The translations under genes and the position numbers were made by a program. A stretch of DNA of 64,000 nucleotides from HGM04593 sp045647745 (GTDB taxonomy: Bacteria > Bacteroidota > Bacteroidia > Bacteroidales > Bacteroidaceae): assembly GCA_045647745.1 (NCBI GenBank), contig JAZRMQ010000026.1:30996-94995 (forward strand). The letters run 5' to 3'. The notes beneath the pieces were generated by a model. The model was not told the origin of the DNA and made no database searches. It saw only the letters and a program-made list of their open reading frames with translations. Shown in pieces: positions 7,648 through 17,140 of this stretch. Position 1 is the first letter of the stretch. Each line of letters starts with the position of its first letter.

Positions 7648-8910
7648 ATGTTGTCACTTGTTCTATCACTCACAATAGTCATTCTATTCTCGGCACTATT
7701 CTCGGGAATGGAGATAGCCTTTATATCATCGAACAGGCTGTTGCTCGGCATTGACCAGAACAACCGTTCCATCACATCGTTTGTGATAAACAAATTTTAC
7801 TCCGATAGCAACAATTTCATTTCGACACTGCTTGTCGGAAACAACATATCAATTGTCATCTATGGTATGCTGATGGCACAACTGCTCAACGCCACCATAC
7901 TCAAAGGCTTAGAGGGTTCAACCTTGTTCAATCTGTTCCTCGAAACATTAATTTCAACAATTATCATCATCTTCACCGGTGAATTTATCCCCAAGGCGCT
8001 GTTCCGCATAAACCCTAACCGTTCACTCAAGCGCTTTGCGTTAATCACCTACCCCATCTACATTCTTTTATACCCCCTTTCGCGCTTCACCAGCATCTGT
8101 TCAACACTATTGCTGCGCCTCACAGGCATAAAACTCAAGAACGAGACACGCGACACAACATTTTCAAAAACCGAGCTTAATAATCTAATTCTTGCATCTA
8201 TCGAGAATGCCGACGACGAGGAGAAGATTGACAACGACGTGCTGATATTCCAAAATGCCCTCGACTTTTCAAACATCAAGGTAAGAGACTGCCTTGTCCC
8301 CCGCACCGAGATTGAGGCTGTGGAGTACAACACACCGCTCGAAGAGCTAAAATCGGTGTTTATAGAGTCGGGGCACTCAAAGATTGTTGTCTACAAAGAG
8401 AATATCGACGACATTATCGGTTATATACACTCATCGGAATTGTTCCGTCTGAACAAAAAATGGCAACAAAAAATCTGCAAGATGCCAATTGTCCCCGAGA
8501 CACTCTCGGCACAAAAACTTATGCGCACACTTATGCAGCAGAAGAAATCATTGGCTGTTGTAGTCGACGAGTTTGGTGGCACATCGGGCATCATCTCCCT
8601 TGAGGACCTTGTAGAGGAGATTATCGGCGAGATTGAAGATGAGCACGATAATCAGAACCTTGTTGCAAAATCTTTGGGCAACAACGAATATATCCTCTCG
8701 GGCCGACTCGAGATTGAGCGCATTAACGAACTTTTCGACTTAAATATTCCCGAATCTGATGAGTATCAGACTCTTGGTGGATTTATTCTTGCACACCATC
8801 AACGTTTTCCACAGCTCAACGAGGTGATAAATATCGGCAAATACAAAATACGCCCGATAAAACAGCACAGCACAAAAATAGAATTGGTAAAATTATCGTT
8901 AGTGGGGTAA
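7648..8910 (+). CDS. CNNM/CorC family membrane protein with CBS pair
   Basis: The 420-residue protein has an N-terminal DUF21/CNNM membrane domain (about 1-175, several hydrophobic segments and the SGMEIAFISSNR motif near 20-31), two CBS domains (about 200-320, including VVVDEFGGTSGIISLEDLVE) and a C-terminal CorC_HlyC domain (about 335-415). Relatives export Mg2+ or Co2+ and in gliding Bacteroidota include GldE. It follows lptC by 3 bases and so is in the same unit. Whether it moves ions or serves another envelope role here cannot be told. Confidence 0.85.
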   Translation: MLSLVLSLTIVILFSALFSGMEIAFISSNRLLLGIDQNNRSITSFVINKFYSDSNNFISTLLVGNNISIVIYGMLMAQLLNATILKGLEGSTLFNLFLETLISTIIIIFTGEFIPKALFRINPNRSLKRFALITYPIYILLYPLSRFTSICSTLLLRLTGIKLKNETRDTTFSKTELNNLILASIENADDEEKIDNDVLIFQNALDFSNIKVRDCLVPRTEIEAVEYNTPLEELKSVFIESGHSKIVVYKENIDDIIGYIHSSELFRLNKKWQQKICKMPIVPETLSAQKLMRTLMQQKKSLAVVVDEFGGTSGIISLEDLVEEIIGEIEDEHDNQNLVAKSLGNNEYILSGRLEIERINELFDLNIPESDEYQTLGGFILAHHQRFPQLNEVINIGKYKIRPIKQHSTKIELVKLSLVG

Positions 8911-9054
8911 AATCCATACAGATGAACAACAGCACACCCTGCAAGCGTGCGACTTTTCAATAGCAATGGGTAGAAATCGTCAAAAAAGGCGCTTTTTACC
9001 CATTATTTCGTTAACTTTTTGCCTTCGAAATTACAATAATTCAAAGCATTTTAG

Positions 9055-9062
9055 TAACTTTG
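9055..9062 (+). promoter_or_regulatory. -7 box TAACTTTG for ppiD-like gene
   Basis: TAACTTTG matches the -7 consensus and lies 47 bases upstream of the ppiD ATG, within the 199-base gap after the CNNM gene. No -33 element at standard spacing is obvious. The gap (8911-9109) also contains an inverted AATGGGTA/TACCCATT pair (about 8965-9005), which may terminate the upstream operon, though it lacks a good T-run. Confidence 0.45.
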
Positions 9063-9109
9063 CCGTGTTATACGTACAAAAATTAATAAACTAAAAATAA
9101 AATTTGACT

Positions 9110-11314
9110 ATGGCTACATTACAAAAGCTACGTAACAAAGGTTCACTGCTAATTGCCTTCGTCGGCATTGCGCTTTTTGCGTTCATAGCAGGAGACATTG
9201 TAAAACTTTTCCAGAAAGGCCCAGAAGAGGCTATTGCCGGTACAATCAACGGCGAGGGTATAAAGGTTAGCGATTTCTATGAGTTCCGCAACCAGTGCGA
9301 GCAGGCATACATTTTGCTTAATAATGCCGCAACTCTCAACGAGAGCAACCAAGAGGAGATAACACAAATGGCGTGGGGTACACTGACAAACTACAAGTCA
9401 TTGCTTGCACAGGCAGAGAAAGCAGGCTTGACAGTAACACCCGAGGAGCTTAGCTACGCATTGAGCACAAACTGGGGCGGTATCGCACAGCAGTACACAA
9501 GCCGTATGCCACAGGCATTCTCTACACAGACCGGCGCTTTCAATGTAGAGTTCATCAACTCAATCAACACCGAGTACAAGAACTACAAAGAGAATGGCGC
9601 AATGCCCGAAGAGCTTGAGAACCTACACAATGCTTGGAAGTTCATTGAAACAAGCATCACTTGCGACATTATCAGCAGAAAGTTGATGAGCATCTTTGCA
9701 TTCTGCTCAGCTACTCCTAACCAAGCTGTAGCACAAAGCAATTTCGACCTCAACAACAACACCTACAACGTTGAGATAGCAGCTTATCCTTACAACAACT
9801 ACGCCGACAGCTTGGTAACAGTCAGCGATGAGGATATCACAAATTTCTACAACAAAAACAAGGAGAACTACTTTAAGGTACCATTTAACCTGTATGATAT
9901 CTTCTACATCAATCAGGAGATTAAGCCTACAAGCGCGGATATTCAGGCTGTACGTTCAGAGCTTGATGAGATTGCAGAATCTTTGAAAGAGGAGAATGCC
10001 GACATCAACGACATTGCCCTCTACTCTTCATCAGAGACTCCTTACGATGGTTTCTTGTGGACAATTGACGCTATCACCATCGACAGCGAGAACCAGACAT
10101 ACGTAAACAAGTTCAAGGAGAACCACAAGTTCCACGTATTGCAGAACAACGTTGGCGAGATTGTTGCACCTTTCGAGGACAGAAACGACAACACATACAG
10201 CCTTGTAATGAACGTAAGAAAGACAATAGTTCCCGACACTATCAAATTGCGTGCTATTGCAATTCAGAGCGAGTCGGCAGAGGAGCTTAACGCAACAGCA
10301 GACAGCCTGCTCAATGCATTGAACAACAAGGCCGATTTTGACCAGATTGCCAAGAACTACAACGCCGACACAATCGAGTTCAAGACCAAGAATTTCGTTT
10401 ACACAATGGGCTTTATCCCAACACCTGAGGCTCAAAATCAGGTTTATACAGCAAAAATCAATGCTTACGACGTAATTACCTTTGGCGAGAATGCAAAGCT
10501 CATCTTCCAAGTAATGGAAAAGAAAGGTACTGTTGAGGCATACGACCCACTCATTATCGAGCGTAAAATCCCTGTAAGCGCCGACACTTACAATCAGGAG
10601 TACAACAGACTGAGCCAGTTGGTAACATCTTGCAAAGATGTTGACGAGTTGCAGAAGAATATCCTCTCTACATCTTACCGCCTTGAGCAGCAGCGTTCAA
10701 TCAACCCAAACAGCTTGAACGTAGCTAACAAGCCCGGTACAAGAGACCTTTTGAGATGGATTCTCGGCGGCAGAAACGTTGGTGAAATCTCAAATATCCA
10801 CGAGTATATCTCAGGCAATAAGAAATACTTTATCGTTGCTGCAATAAATGAGATTATTCCCGAGGGATACATTGCGCTTGACGAGGTTAAGGAGAGCATC
10901 AAATATCAGCTCATCAACGAGAAGAAGGGTGACCTCATCGCCACTGAGTTGAAGGGCAAGAACATTGACGAGCTCAAGTCTAACGAGAATATCAAGTTCA
11001 GCACAACCGACAAGGTTGAGTACAAGAAGGCTACATCAGTGCAGTCAATCAATGCCGACGAGTTGGTTATCAGTGCAGCTGTTGCCAATATGCAGGCAGG
11101 TGAAGTTAGCGCACCAATCAAAGGCGACAACGCAGTGTATGTAGTAAAAGTGCTCTCTAAAGAGGCTAAGAACGCAGAGTTCAACGCCGAGACAGAGTCT
11201 GAATATATCCAGTCACTCGATTTCTATGGCAACCCCAATGTAATCGGCCAGCTTATTCAGGATGTAATAGGCAAGACCTACGACGTTGAGAACAGAGTAT
11301 ACGAGCATATGTAA
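9110..11314 (+). CDS. PpiD-like periplasmic chaperone, SurA/parvulin family
   Basis: The ATG at 9110 (MATLQKLRNKG) is preferred over the in-frame TTG two codons earlier, giving 734 residues. One N-terminal membrane segment (about 13-32) anchors a large periplasmic part. The order matches PpiD: SurA_N-like region (about 40-230, starting GTINGEGIKVSDFYEF), then parvulin-like domains that look degenerate, and a C-terminal helical region. It would help newly secreted proteins fold and insert in the outer membrane. It stands alone behind its own promoter and before a strong terminator. Confidence 0.85.
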   Translation: MATLQKLRNKGSLLIAFVGIALFAFIAGDIVKLFQKGPEEAIAGTINGEGIKVSDFYEFRNQCEQAYILLNNAATLNESNQEEITQMAWGTLTNYKSLLAQAEKAGLTVTPEELSYALSTNWGGIAQQYTSRMPQAFSTQTGAFNVEFINSINTEYKNYKENGAMPEELENLHNAWKFIETSITCDIISRKLMSIFAFCSATPNQAVAQSNFDLNNNTYNVEIAAYPYNNYADSLVTVSDEDITNFYNKNKENYFKVPFNLYDIFYINQEIKPTSADIQAVRSELDEIAESLKEENADINDIALYSSSETPYDGFLWTIDAITIDSENQTYVNKFKENHKFHVLQNNVGEIVAPFEDRNDNTYSLVMNVRKTIVPDTIKLRAIAIQSESAEELNATADSLLNALNNKADFDQIAKNYNADTIEFKTKNFVYTMGFIPTPEAQNQVYTAKINAYDVITFGENAKLIFQVMEKKGTVEAYDPLIIERKIPVSADTYNQEYNRLSQLVTSCKDVDELQKNILSTSYRLEQQRSINPNSLNVANKPGTRDLLRWILGGRNVGEISNIHEYISGNKKYFIVAAINEIIPEGYIALDEVKESIKYQLINEKKGDLIATELKGKNIDELKSNENIKFSTTDKVEYKKATSVQSINADELVISAAVANMQAGEVSAPIKGDNAVYVVKVLSKEAKNAEFNAETESEYIQSLDFYGNPNVIGQLIQDVIGKTYDVENRVYEHM

Positions 11315-11336
11315 TTCCCAACCCGTACATATGTTC

Positions 11337-11378
11337 AACGCCTGTCGCAATGAGCTGCGACAGGCGTTTTTGTTTTCA
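11337..11378 (+). terminator. Rho-independent terminator after ppiD-like gene
   Basis: The arms ACGCCTGTCGCA (11338-11349) and TGCGACAGGCGT (11356-11367) pair perfectly around a 6-base loop and are followed by TTTTTGTTTT. This is a textbook terminator 23 bases after the stop. Confidence 0.92.
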
Positions 11379-11445
11379 TAAACAGAACCTCTATATCACC
11401 ACAAAAATGTAATACAATCAAATTAAATAGTTGGCTCGGCCAAGG

Positions 11446-12126
11446 TCAATCTTTTTCAACTCCTATCACCTCGAGCAGGCCAGTGTGTGACACCTTAAAC
11501 TTTACATCATAGCCCGCAAACGGCATTCCATACACCCTATCGGGGGCATTGTGATACTGCGGACGAGGGTCAAGCTCTAATATTTTGCACAAAGCAGCAA
11601 AATCATCATCACTAAAAACAGCACGCAACTCATCGGGGAAGCGAACCTCAACCTTTGCCCAGTGTATTTCATCAACAAAGCCGCTACGCACAGCCGTGTG
11701 AGCATCGGCATACTCCACGTAAGGCTTTATATCAAAGACCGGTGTCCCATCTACAAGGTCGGCTCCGGCAACGACAAGCGCCAACCTATCGCCCTGCTCC
11801 ACCCCCAACAATCTCACCGAAGATAGCCCCAACGCATTAGGGCGGAACGGTGAGCGTGTAGCAAAAACGCCCATATATTCGTTACCACCAAGCAATGGCG
11901 GGCGCACAAGTGGCGACCACTCACCCTCTTTCTTACCATTCAGCGAAAATCCCCAAATAAGCCACAAAAAGTCAAAGCCCTCAATGCCACGCAACGCATC
12001 GGCATTGCAATACTCGGGTTCAAAGACCACACGCCCAACAAGCTCCGGCACGAGTCCACTCTGACGTGGCACACCGAATTTTGTCGGTAACAGTGAATGA
12101 TAATATGCAACAGGCTTGATATTCAT
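11446..12126 (-). CDS. trmO: tRNA m6t6A37 methyltransferase TrmO
   Basis: The 226-residue form starting MNIKPVAYYHS is chosen because TrmO proteins begin at this strand; the longer frame adds 44 residues without family character. TrmO methylates N6-threonylcarbamoyladenosine at tRNA position 37 using SAM. Diagnostic segments are the TKFGVPRQSGL stretch near 16-26, the F-A-T-R-S-P-F-R-P-N-x-L-G-L-S signature, and FDIKPYVEYAD. A C-terminal extension of the E. coli type is also present. It is transcribed convergently to the ppiD-like gene and divergently from the sialic acid operon. Confidence 0.92.
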   Translation of the reverse strand: MNIKPVAYYHSLLPTKFGVPRQSGLVPELVGRVVFEPEYCNADALRGIEGFDFLWLIWGFSLNGKKEGEWSPLVRPPLLGGNEYMGVFATRSPFRPNALGLSSVRLLGVEQGDRLALVVAGADLVDGTPVFDIKPYVEYADAHTAVRSGFVDEIHWAKVEVRFPDELRAVFSDDDFAALCKILELDPRPQYHNAPDRVYGMPFAGYDVKFKVSHTGLLEVIGVEKD

Positions 12127-12144
12127 TGAGAAATATTTTCCTCG

Positions 12145-12152
12145 CGAAGATA
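12145..12152 (-). promoter_or_regulatory. Probable -7 box TATCTTCG for trmO
   Basis: The minus strand reads TATCTTCG, one mismatch from TAnnTTTG, about 19 bases upstream of the trmO start. The same variant lies upstream of the TraB/GumN and rlmN genes, which supports its use as a real -7 element here. Confidence 0.4.
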
Positions 12153-12189
12153 ATAACACAAAGAGAATATTCAACCACATTTGAATGGA

Positions 12190-12197
12190 TAAATTTG
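12190..12197 (+). promoter_or_regulatory. Possible -7 box TAAATTTG for the sialic acid operon
   Basis: TAAATTTG fits TAnnTTTG and would give a leader of about 85 bases before nanA. A small TGCGC/GCGCA hairpin (about 12240-12253) lies in that leader. No -33 element is evident, so this is tentative. Confidence 0.3.
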
Positions 12198-12291
12198 TTG
12201 TTTCAGATATTTTTTCGTTTTTTTGTAAATTAGTAAATGTGCGCTCACGCGCAAACAATGTCGTATTAATTTATAACTGACAACAAGAATT

Positions 12292-13209
12292 ATGGAAAAG
12301 ATTATCGGCCTCATTGACGCACCATTCACCCCATTCTATGAGAACGGAGAAGTCAACTATGAACCTATCCCTGCTTATGCACAGATGCTTGCAAAAAATG
12401 GTATGAAGGGCGTATTTATCAACGGTTCATCGGGCGAGGGTTATATGCTCACCGAGGAGGAGCGCATCAAGCTCACCGAAGCTTGGGTTGCCGCAGCCCC
12501 CGAGGGTTTTAAGATTATTGTTCACGTGGGCAGCACTTGTGTAAAGTCGAGCCGCAGAATGGCCGAGCACGCACAGAAAATGGGAGTGTTCGGCATTGGA
12601 GCAATGGCACCACCCTTTCCAAAGGTTGGCCGTGTCGAGGAGCTTGTAAAATATTGCGAGGAGATTGCATCGGCAGCGCCCGAATTGCCATTCTATTTCT
12701 ACCACATTCCAGCATTCAACGGAGCTTTTTTGCCAATGGTAAAATTCCTTGAGGCTGTTGATGGCCGCATCCCTAACTTTGCCGGCATAAAATATACTTT
12801 CGAGAGCCTGTACGAATATAACCAGTGTCGTTTGTACAAGAACGGCAAGTTCGATATGCTTCACGGACAGGATGAAACAATCCTGCCTTGCCTTGCAATG
12901 GGAGGAGCGCAAGGTGGCATTGGTGGCACAACAAACTACAATGGTTGCAACCTTGCCGGCATCATTGACGCTTGGAACGCCGGCGACCTTGAGAAGGCTC
13001 GCGAGTTGCAAAATTTCTCACAAGAGGTAATCAATGTCATCTGCCACTATCGCGGAAACATTGTGGGTGGCAAACGTATTATGAAACTCATAGGCCTCGA
13101 CCTTGGCAAAAACCGCACCCCGTTCCAGAATATGACCGACGAGGAGGAGGCTGCGATGCGCAAGGAACTCGAAGCTATCAACTTCTTTGAGCGTTGCAAT
13201 AAATTTTAA
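12292..13209 (+). CDS. nanA: N-acetylneuraminate lyase
   Basis: This 305-residue (beta/alpha)8 aldolase splits sialic acid into pyruvate and N-acetylmannosamine in the cytoplasm. Family residues are visible: the carboxylate-binding GSSGEG (45-50), Tyr137 in the YFYHIP motif and the Schiff-base Lys167 in AGIKYT. The later GQDE and GGIGGTTN stretches also match. It is the first gene of a three-gene sialic acid unit with an epimerase and a mutarotase-symporter, consistent with the Bacteroides pathway in which ManNAc is epimerised to GlcNAc without prior phosphorylation. Confidence 0.95.
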   Translation: MEKIIGLIDAPFTPFYENGEVNYEPIPAYAQMLAKNGMKGVFINGSSGEGYMLTEEERIKLTEAWVAAAPEGFKIIVHVGSTCVKSSRRMAEHAQKMGVFGIGAMAPPFPKVGRVEELVKYCEEIASAAPELPFYFYHIPAFNGAFLPMVKFLEAVDGRIPNFAGIKYTFESLYEYNQCRLYKNGKFDMLHGQDETILPCLAMGGAQGGIGGTTNYNGCNLAGIIDAWNAGDLEKARELQNFSQEVINVICHYRGNIVGGKRIMKLIGLDLGKNRTPFQNMTDEEEAAMRKELEAINFFERCNKF

Positions 13210-13283
13210 AATCTATTATCAGGGCTAGACACACTCTCTCACCGAGCAAGCAAAAACACAGCCCACACATTTATGACAGCACT

Positions 13284-14471
13284 ATGAATTGGAATGAATA
13301 TCTGAAAGGCTGGTCGCAGAGATACCGCGACGACCTTGTGAATAATATTATGCCCTTTTGGCTAAAGTACGGACTCGACCGCATCAATGGCGGCGTTTAC
13401 ACCTGCGTCGACCGCGATGGTTCACTCATTGATACTACAAAATCGGTGTGGTTTCAAGGTCGATTTGCCTTTGTATGCAGTTTTGCCTATAATACAATAG
13501 AGAAAAAGCCTGAGTGGCTTGATGCCGCAAAAAGCACTATCGACTTTATTGAGGCTCACTGTTTTGACACTGACGGCAGAATGTATTTTGAGGTGATGGC
13601 CGACGGCACACCACTGCGCAAACGTCGCTATGTATTCTCGGAGAGTTTTGCAGCTATTGCAATGGCCGAGTATGCAAAAGCCTCGGGCGACAACAGCTAC
13701 GCCGAAAAGGCTCTTGCGCTGTTCAAGGATATACGAAAATTTGTTGCCACCCCGGGCTATATGGAGCCAAAATACCTGCCGGCGCTACAAGCAAAAGGAC
13801 ACTCGTTAGTGATGATTTTGATAAACACCGCATCACGCATACGCAATGTGATAAACGACCCTGTGCTCGACCAGCAGATAGACGAATCAATAGCATCACT
13901 CAAGGATTTTATGAAGCCTGAATATGAGGCGTTGCTTGAGATGGTTGGCACAAATGGCGAATTCATTGACACCATCAACGGACGCCTGATAAACCCCGGT
14001 CACTGCATCGAGACCGCGTGGTTCTTGCTCGAGGAGGCAAAACATCGTGGCTGGGACAAGGAATTGACAACACAAGCTTTGCAAATCCTCGATTGGTCGT
14101 GGGAGTGGGGCTGGGACAAGCAATACGGCGGCATCATCAATTTCCGTGACTGCCGCAACCTGCCGCCACAGGACTACTCACAGGATATGAAATTCTGGTG
14201 GCCACAAACCGAGGCAATCATTGCCACACTCTATGCTTATGAAGCAACAGGTGACGATAAATATCTCATCTGGCACAAACAGATAAGCGAGTGGACATAC
14301 GCTCACTTCCCCGACGAAGAGTATGGCGAGTGGTACGGCTATCTGCACCGCGACGGCACCGTAGCACAGCCCGCCAAAGGAAATATCTTCAAAGGACCGT
14401 TCCACATTCCACGAATGATGATTAAATCGTTTGAGCTTTGTAATATACTCACCGAAGAACAGACTCTATGA
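13284..14471 (+). CDS. nanE: N-acylglucosamine 2-epimerase (AGE family)
   Basis: The 395-residue protein is an (alpha/alpha)6-barrel of the AGE/renin-binding-protein family. Visible family features include GGVYTCVDRDGS near 35-46, NPGHCIETAWFLLE with a catalytic-type His, WWPQTEAI and the C-terminal GPFHIPR with a second His. In Bacteroides fragilis the related NanE converts N-acetylmannosamine to N-acetylglucosamine, which fits its place 74 bases after the lyase. Its stop overlaps the following start by four bases (ATGA), so the transporter is translationally coupled. Cellobiose-2-epimerase activity is an alternative made unlikely by context. Confidence 0.88.
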   Translation: MNWNEYLKGWSQRYRDDLVNNIMPFWLKYGLDRINGGVYTCVDRDGSLIDTTKSVWFQGRFAFVCSFAYNTIEKKPEWLDAAKSTIDFIEAHCFDTDGRMYFEVMADGTPLRKRRYVFSESFAAIAMAEYAKASGDNSYAEKALALFKDIRKFVATPGYMEPKYLPALQAKGHSLVMILINTASRIRNVINDPVLDQQIDESIASLKDFMKPEYEALLEMVGTNGEFIDTINGRLINPGHCIETAWFLLEEAKHRGWDKELTTQALQILDWSWEWGWDKQYGGIINFRDCRNLPPQDYSQDMKFWWPQTEAIIATLYAYEATGDDKYLIWHKQISEWTYAHFPDEEYGEWYGYLHRDGTVAQPAKGNIFKGPFHIPRMMIKSFELCNILTEEQTL

Positions 14472-16984
14472 AAAGATACATCTTTCTTCCACTCCTTTTC
14501 TGCACCCTGCTTAGCATAGCACAGAACCGAGTAACCGTCTCACCGGCAGAACCTATGGAGCAAGCAGTCTCGGGGCATTATGCAGGCTGGATAAAAGGAG
14601 AATTATCAACTTACGGCGGATGCAATTTCCCCAACGTGCCCTGCGCCGATGGTGGAGAAAAAGTATTCTACCCCAAAGCTTACGGAGCCAGCGTGCAGGT
14701 GCCCGGAGGTGCTGTATATCTGGGTGGAGCTAATGCACAAGCATCGCAAAGCGAGTGCCTGTTCATCAATGCCACAGATGGCGCAAAAACCACCATTGCC
14801 CCACTGCCAAAAGCATTGGACAATTTTGCAGCTACCTACCACGACGCCACTCTTTGGGTTGCCGGAGGACAAACAAATGGTGTGCCCAACAGAGATGTAT
14901 ATGCCTTGCCATTCCCCAGTGAAGGCAAAGAATGGAGTGTCGTTGCCACGCTACCCGATGAGTGCCGACTACAACCCTGCGTAGCCGTGCAGAACACCGC
15001 CACCGGCTCTGCCCTTTTTGTTTTTGGCGGATACCAGCCAAAGAGCGAGGGACAGGAGGCAAAAGTGCACACAGACGGCGTATATATCCCAGTAGCAGAA
15101 CTTAAAAAAGGCCACACGACACCGGCACAATGGAGACGTACCTCACAATCTTTTGCACGAGCATACAATGCGGTAGACGAGGAAAGCGAACAACTGCTAC
15201 AAGCAATTGTAGGCAGCACTTGCAGCCCATTAGGATACAGCCACGTGCTGTTCTTTGGAGGCGTTAATCACGATATTTTCCTTAGCGCCATCACAGGAAA
15301 GCAAGATAGCTTGTACTTGCGTCACACGCCTCAATGGTACCGTTTCCGCGAGGATGTGCTTACCTATCATACAATCACCGACTCGTGGGGGCTCTTGCCC
15401 GGCGACAGCCTGTTGGCACGTGCCGGCGCCTGCCTCACTCCCGAGGTTGGCGGAAAAGGTTGGAGCTACAGCGGAGGCGAACTTATGCCGGGTGTACGCA
15501 GTAGCGATGTAACACATATAGAAATTACCAATGACAAGAATTTCGGTTGGCTCAACTGGAGCGTTCTTGCCCTTTACCTCATAGCAATGCTAGGAATGGG
15601 CTTCTACTTTATGCGCAAGGAGAACAGTGCCGATGATTTCTTTAAGGGCGGCGGCCGCATACCTTGGTGGGCAGCCGGTATAAGCATCTATGCAACGATG
15701 CTCTCAGCCATCACATATATGACAATACCTGCAAAAGCCTACACCACCAATTGGACCTACTATCCGATGCTGTGGATGATACTGCTCGTCAGCTTCCCCG
15801 TCATAAAATACTATCTTCCCTACTTTCGCAAACTTAATGTTTCCAGCGCCTACGAGATTCTAGAAAAACGTTTCAACCTCTTCACTCGAATGTTGGCCTC
15901 TACGCTCTTCTGTATATTTATGATTGTGCGTATGGCTATTGTGCTGTATCTCCCATCATTAGCGCTCACCGCCGTAACCGGCATCGACATCTATTTGTGC
16001 ATAGTGCTTATGGGATTAATCACCATTGTCTACTGCACAATGGGTGGCGTTGAAGCTGTAATCTGGGGAGATGTTGTACAAGGATTAATACTTGTCTTTG
16101 GTGCTGTATTTGCCGTCATATATTTAGCTGTTGGCACCGAGGGCGGTATCAGCGGTTGCATCAACATTGCACTGGAGAACGACAAATTACAGCTGTTTGA
16201 TTGGAACAACACGTGGTCGCAGGCCACTTGGTGGGTTATCATCATTGGCGGCTTGGCAAACAATCTTATCTCCTACACCTCGGACCAGACTGTTATCCAG
16301 CGTTACCTCACCACCCCCGACGAGAAGTCGGCCGGCCGCGGAATTTTGGTCAATGGAGTGATGAGCGTGTTTGTATCCGTAGCCTTTTATATGATAGGAA
16401 CGGGACTCTACACATTCTACAAGACACACCCGGCAGAACTTGATATAACAATGGGACAATCAGACGCAATATTCCCATTCTTTATGATGAGCCAGATGCC
16501 AGCCGGCATTGCAGGCGTGCTCATTGCTGCCATCTTTGCAGCGACAATGAGTACAATCTCGAGCAATATAAACAGTGTTGCCACAGCCTTTTCTATCGAC
16601 TTTTGGAAACGCTTTCGTTCATCAACAACCGACTCACAGCTTGTGGGTGTTGCTCGCTGGGCATCAGTGGTCAGTGGTATGATTGGATTGTTGCTCGCCC
16701 TGTTTATGGCCACTTGGAACATACAATCATTCCTTGACTTTTTCAACGAAATTCTAGGATTGCTCACCAGTGGCTTGGGTGGACTATTCTTTATTGCCGT
16801 ATTTATGAAGCGAGTCAAGGGTTACGCAGCTCTCGCAGGATTTGTTGCAGGAGAGGTTGTCGTGTTCCTGATGAGTGAATACACCAACGCCAACTTCCTG
16901 CTTTTTGGAGCCACCGGTATGTTGGTAAGCATCGTTGTTGCGTGGATACTCTCCATTGGCTCATACCTCAAGAGCAACAAATAG
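14468..16984 (+). CDS. Sialate mutarotase-sodium:solute symporter fusion
   Basis: The 838-residue protein joins two functions. Residues 1-19 are a signal peptide. About 30-350 form a kelch-type beta-propeller with repeated GG motifs (AVYLGGANAQ, LWVAGGQTNG, LFVFGGYQPK), as in cyclically permuted NanM-type sialate mutarotases. From about 360 to the end is a sodium:solute symporter with some 13 membrane segments and the GGRIPWWAAGISIYATMLSA signature. The propeller would sit in the periplasm, converting alpha- to beta-sialic acid next to the import channel. Known relatives with this fusion occur in Bacteroidota. Coupled by a 4-base overlap to the epimerase. Confidence 0.9.
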   Translation: MKRYIFLPLLFCTLLSIAQNRVTVSPAEPMEQAVSGHYAGWIKGELSTYGGCNFPNVPCADGGEKVFYPKAYGASVQVPGGAVYLGGANAQASQSECLFINATDGAKTTIAPLPKALDNFAATYHDATLWVAGGQTNGVPNRDVYALPFPSEGKEWSVVATLPDECRLQPCVAVQNTATGSALFVFGGYQPKSEGQEAKVHTDGVYIPVAELKKGHTTPAQWRRTSQSFARAYNAVDEESEQLLQAIVGSTCSPLGYSHVLFFGGVNHDIFLSAITGKQDSLYLRHTPQWYRFREDVLTYHTITDSWGLLPGDSLLARAGACLTPEVGGKGWSYSGGELMPGVRSSDVTHIEITNDKNFGWLNWSVLALYLIAMLGMGFYFMRKENSADDFFKGGGRIPWWAAGISIYATMLSAITYMTIPAKAYTTNWTYYPMLWMILLVSFPVIKYYLPYFRKLNVSSAYEILEKRFNLFTRMLASTLFCIFMIVRMAIVLYLPSLALTAVTGIDIYLCIVLMGLITIVYCTMGGVEAVIWGDVVQGLILVFGAVFAVIYLAVGTEGGISGCINIALENDKLQLFDWNNTWSQATWWVIIIGGLANNLISYTSDQTVIQRYLTTPDEKSAGRGILVNGVMSVFVSVAFYMIGTGLYTFYKTHPAELDITMGQSDAIFPFFMMSQMPAGIAGVLIAAIFAATMSTISSNINSVATAFSIDFWKRFRSSTTDSQLVGVARWASVVSGMIGLLLALFMATWNIQSFLDFFNEILGLLTSGLGGLFFIAVFMKRVKGYAALAGFVAGEVVVFLMSEYTNANFLLFGATGMLVSIVVAWILSIGSYLKSNK

Positions 16985-17033
16985 ACCACACGAAATATTA
17001 TAAAAGGGAAAACTCCTACCATCTTTAGGAATA

Positions 17034-17077
17034 CCCCCTGCAATGATTAGGAATAATCAATTGCAGGGGGATTTTTG
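17034..17077 (+). terminator. Terminator of the sialic acid operon
   Basis: CCCCCTGCAATGATT pairs with AATCAATTGCAGGGGG (one bulged A) and is followed by ATTTTTG. It lies about 50 bases after the symporter stop. Confidence 0.88.
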
Positions 17078-17091
17078 TACCAATATCTTTG
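17061..17091 (+). promoter_or_regulatory. Promoter for the small basic protein pair
   Basis: A TTG at 17061-17063 is followed after 20 bases by TATCTTTG (17084-17091), matching both Bacteroidota promoter boxes. The -33 box falls in the right arm of the preceding terminator, so the two elements overlap. Confidence 0.6.
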
Positions 17092-17140
17092 CGACAGACA
17101 AAAGAGATAAAAACAGGTTTAACATTAAAATTTAAGAGCT

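Noticed and set aside
10031..10510. 159-codon minus-strand frame opposite the ppiD-like gene
   Set aside because: It lies wholly inside a well-supported gene in the opposite strand, is Cys/Val rich in a way typical of reverse-complement frames here, and has no promoter or family character.
12427..13011. 194-codon minus-strand frame opposite nanA
   Set aside because: nanA has all catalytic residues and fills the region; the reverse frame has a shadow-like composition and no recognisable motif.
17084..17091. TTTG at 17074-17077 as -33 box for the small-protein promoter
   Set aside because: Only 6 bases from the -7 box; the TTG at 17061 has the correct 20-base spacing.
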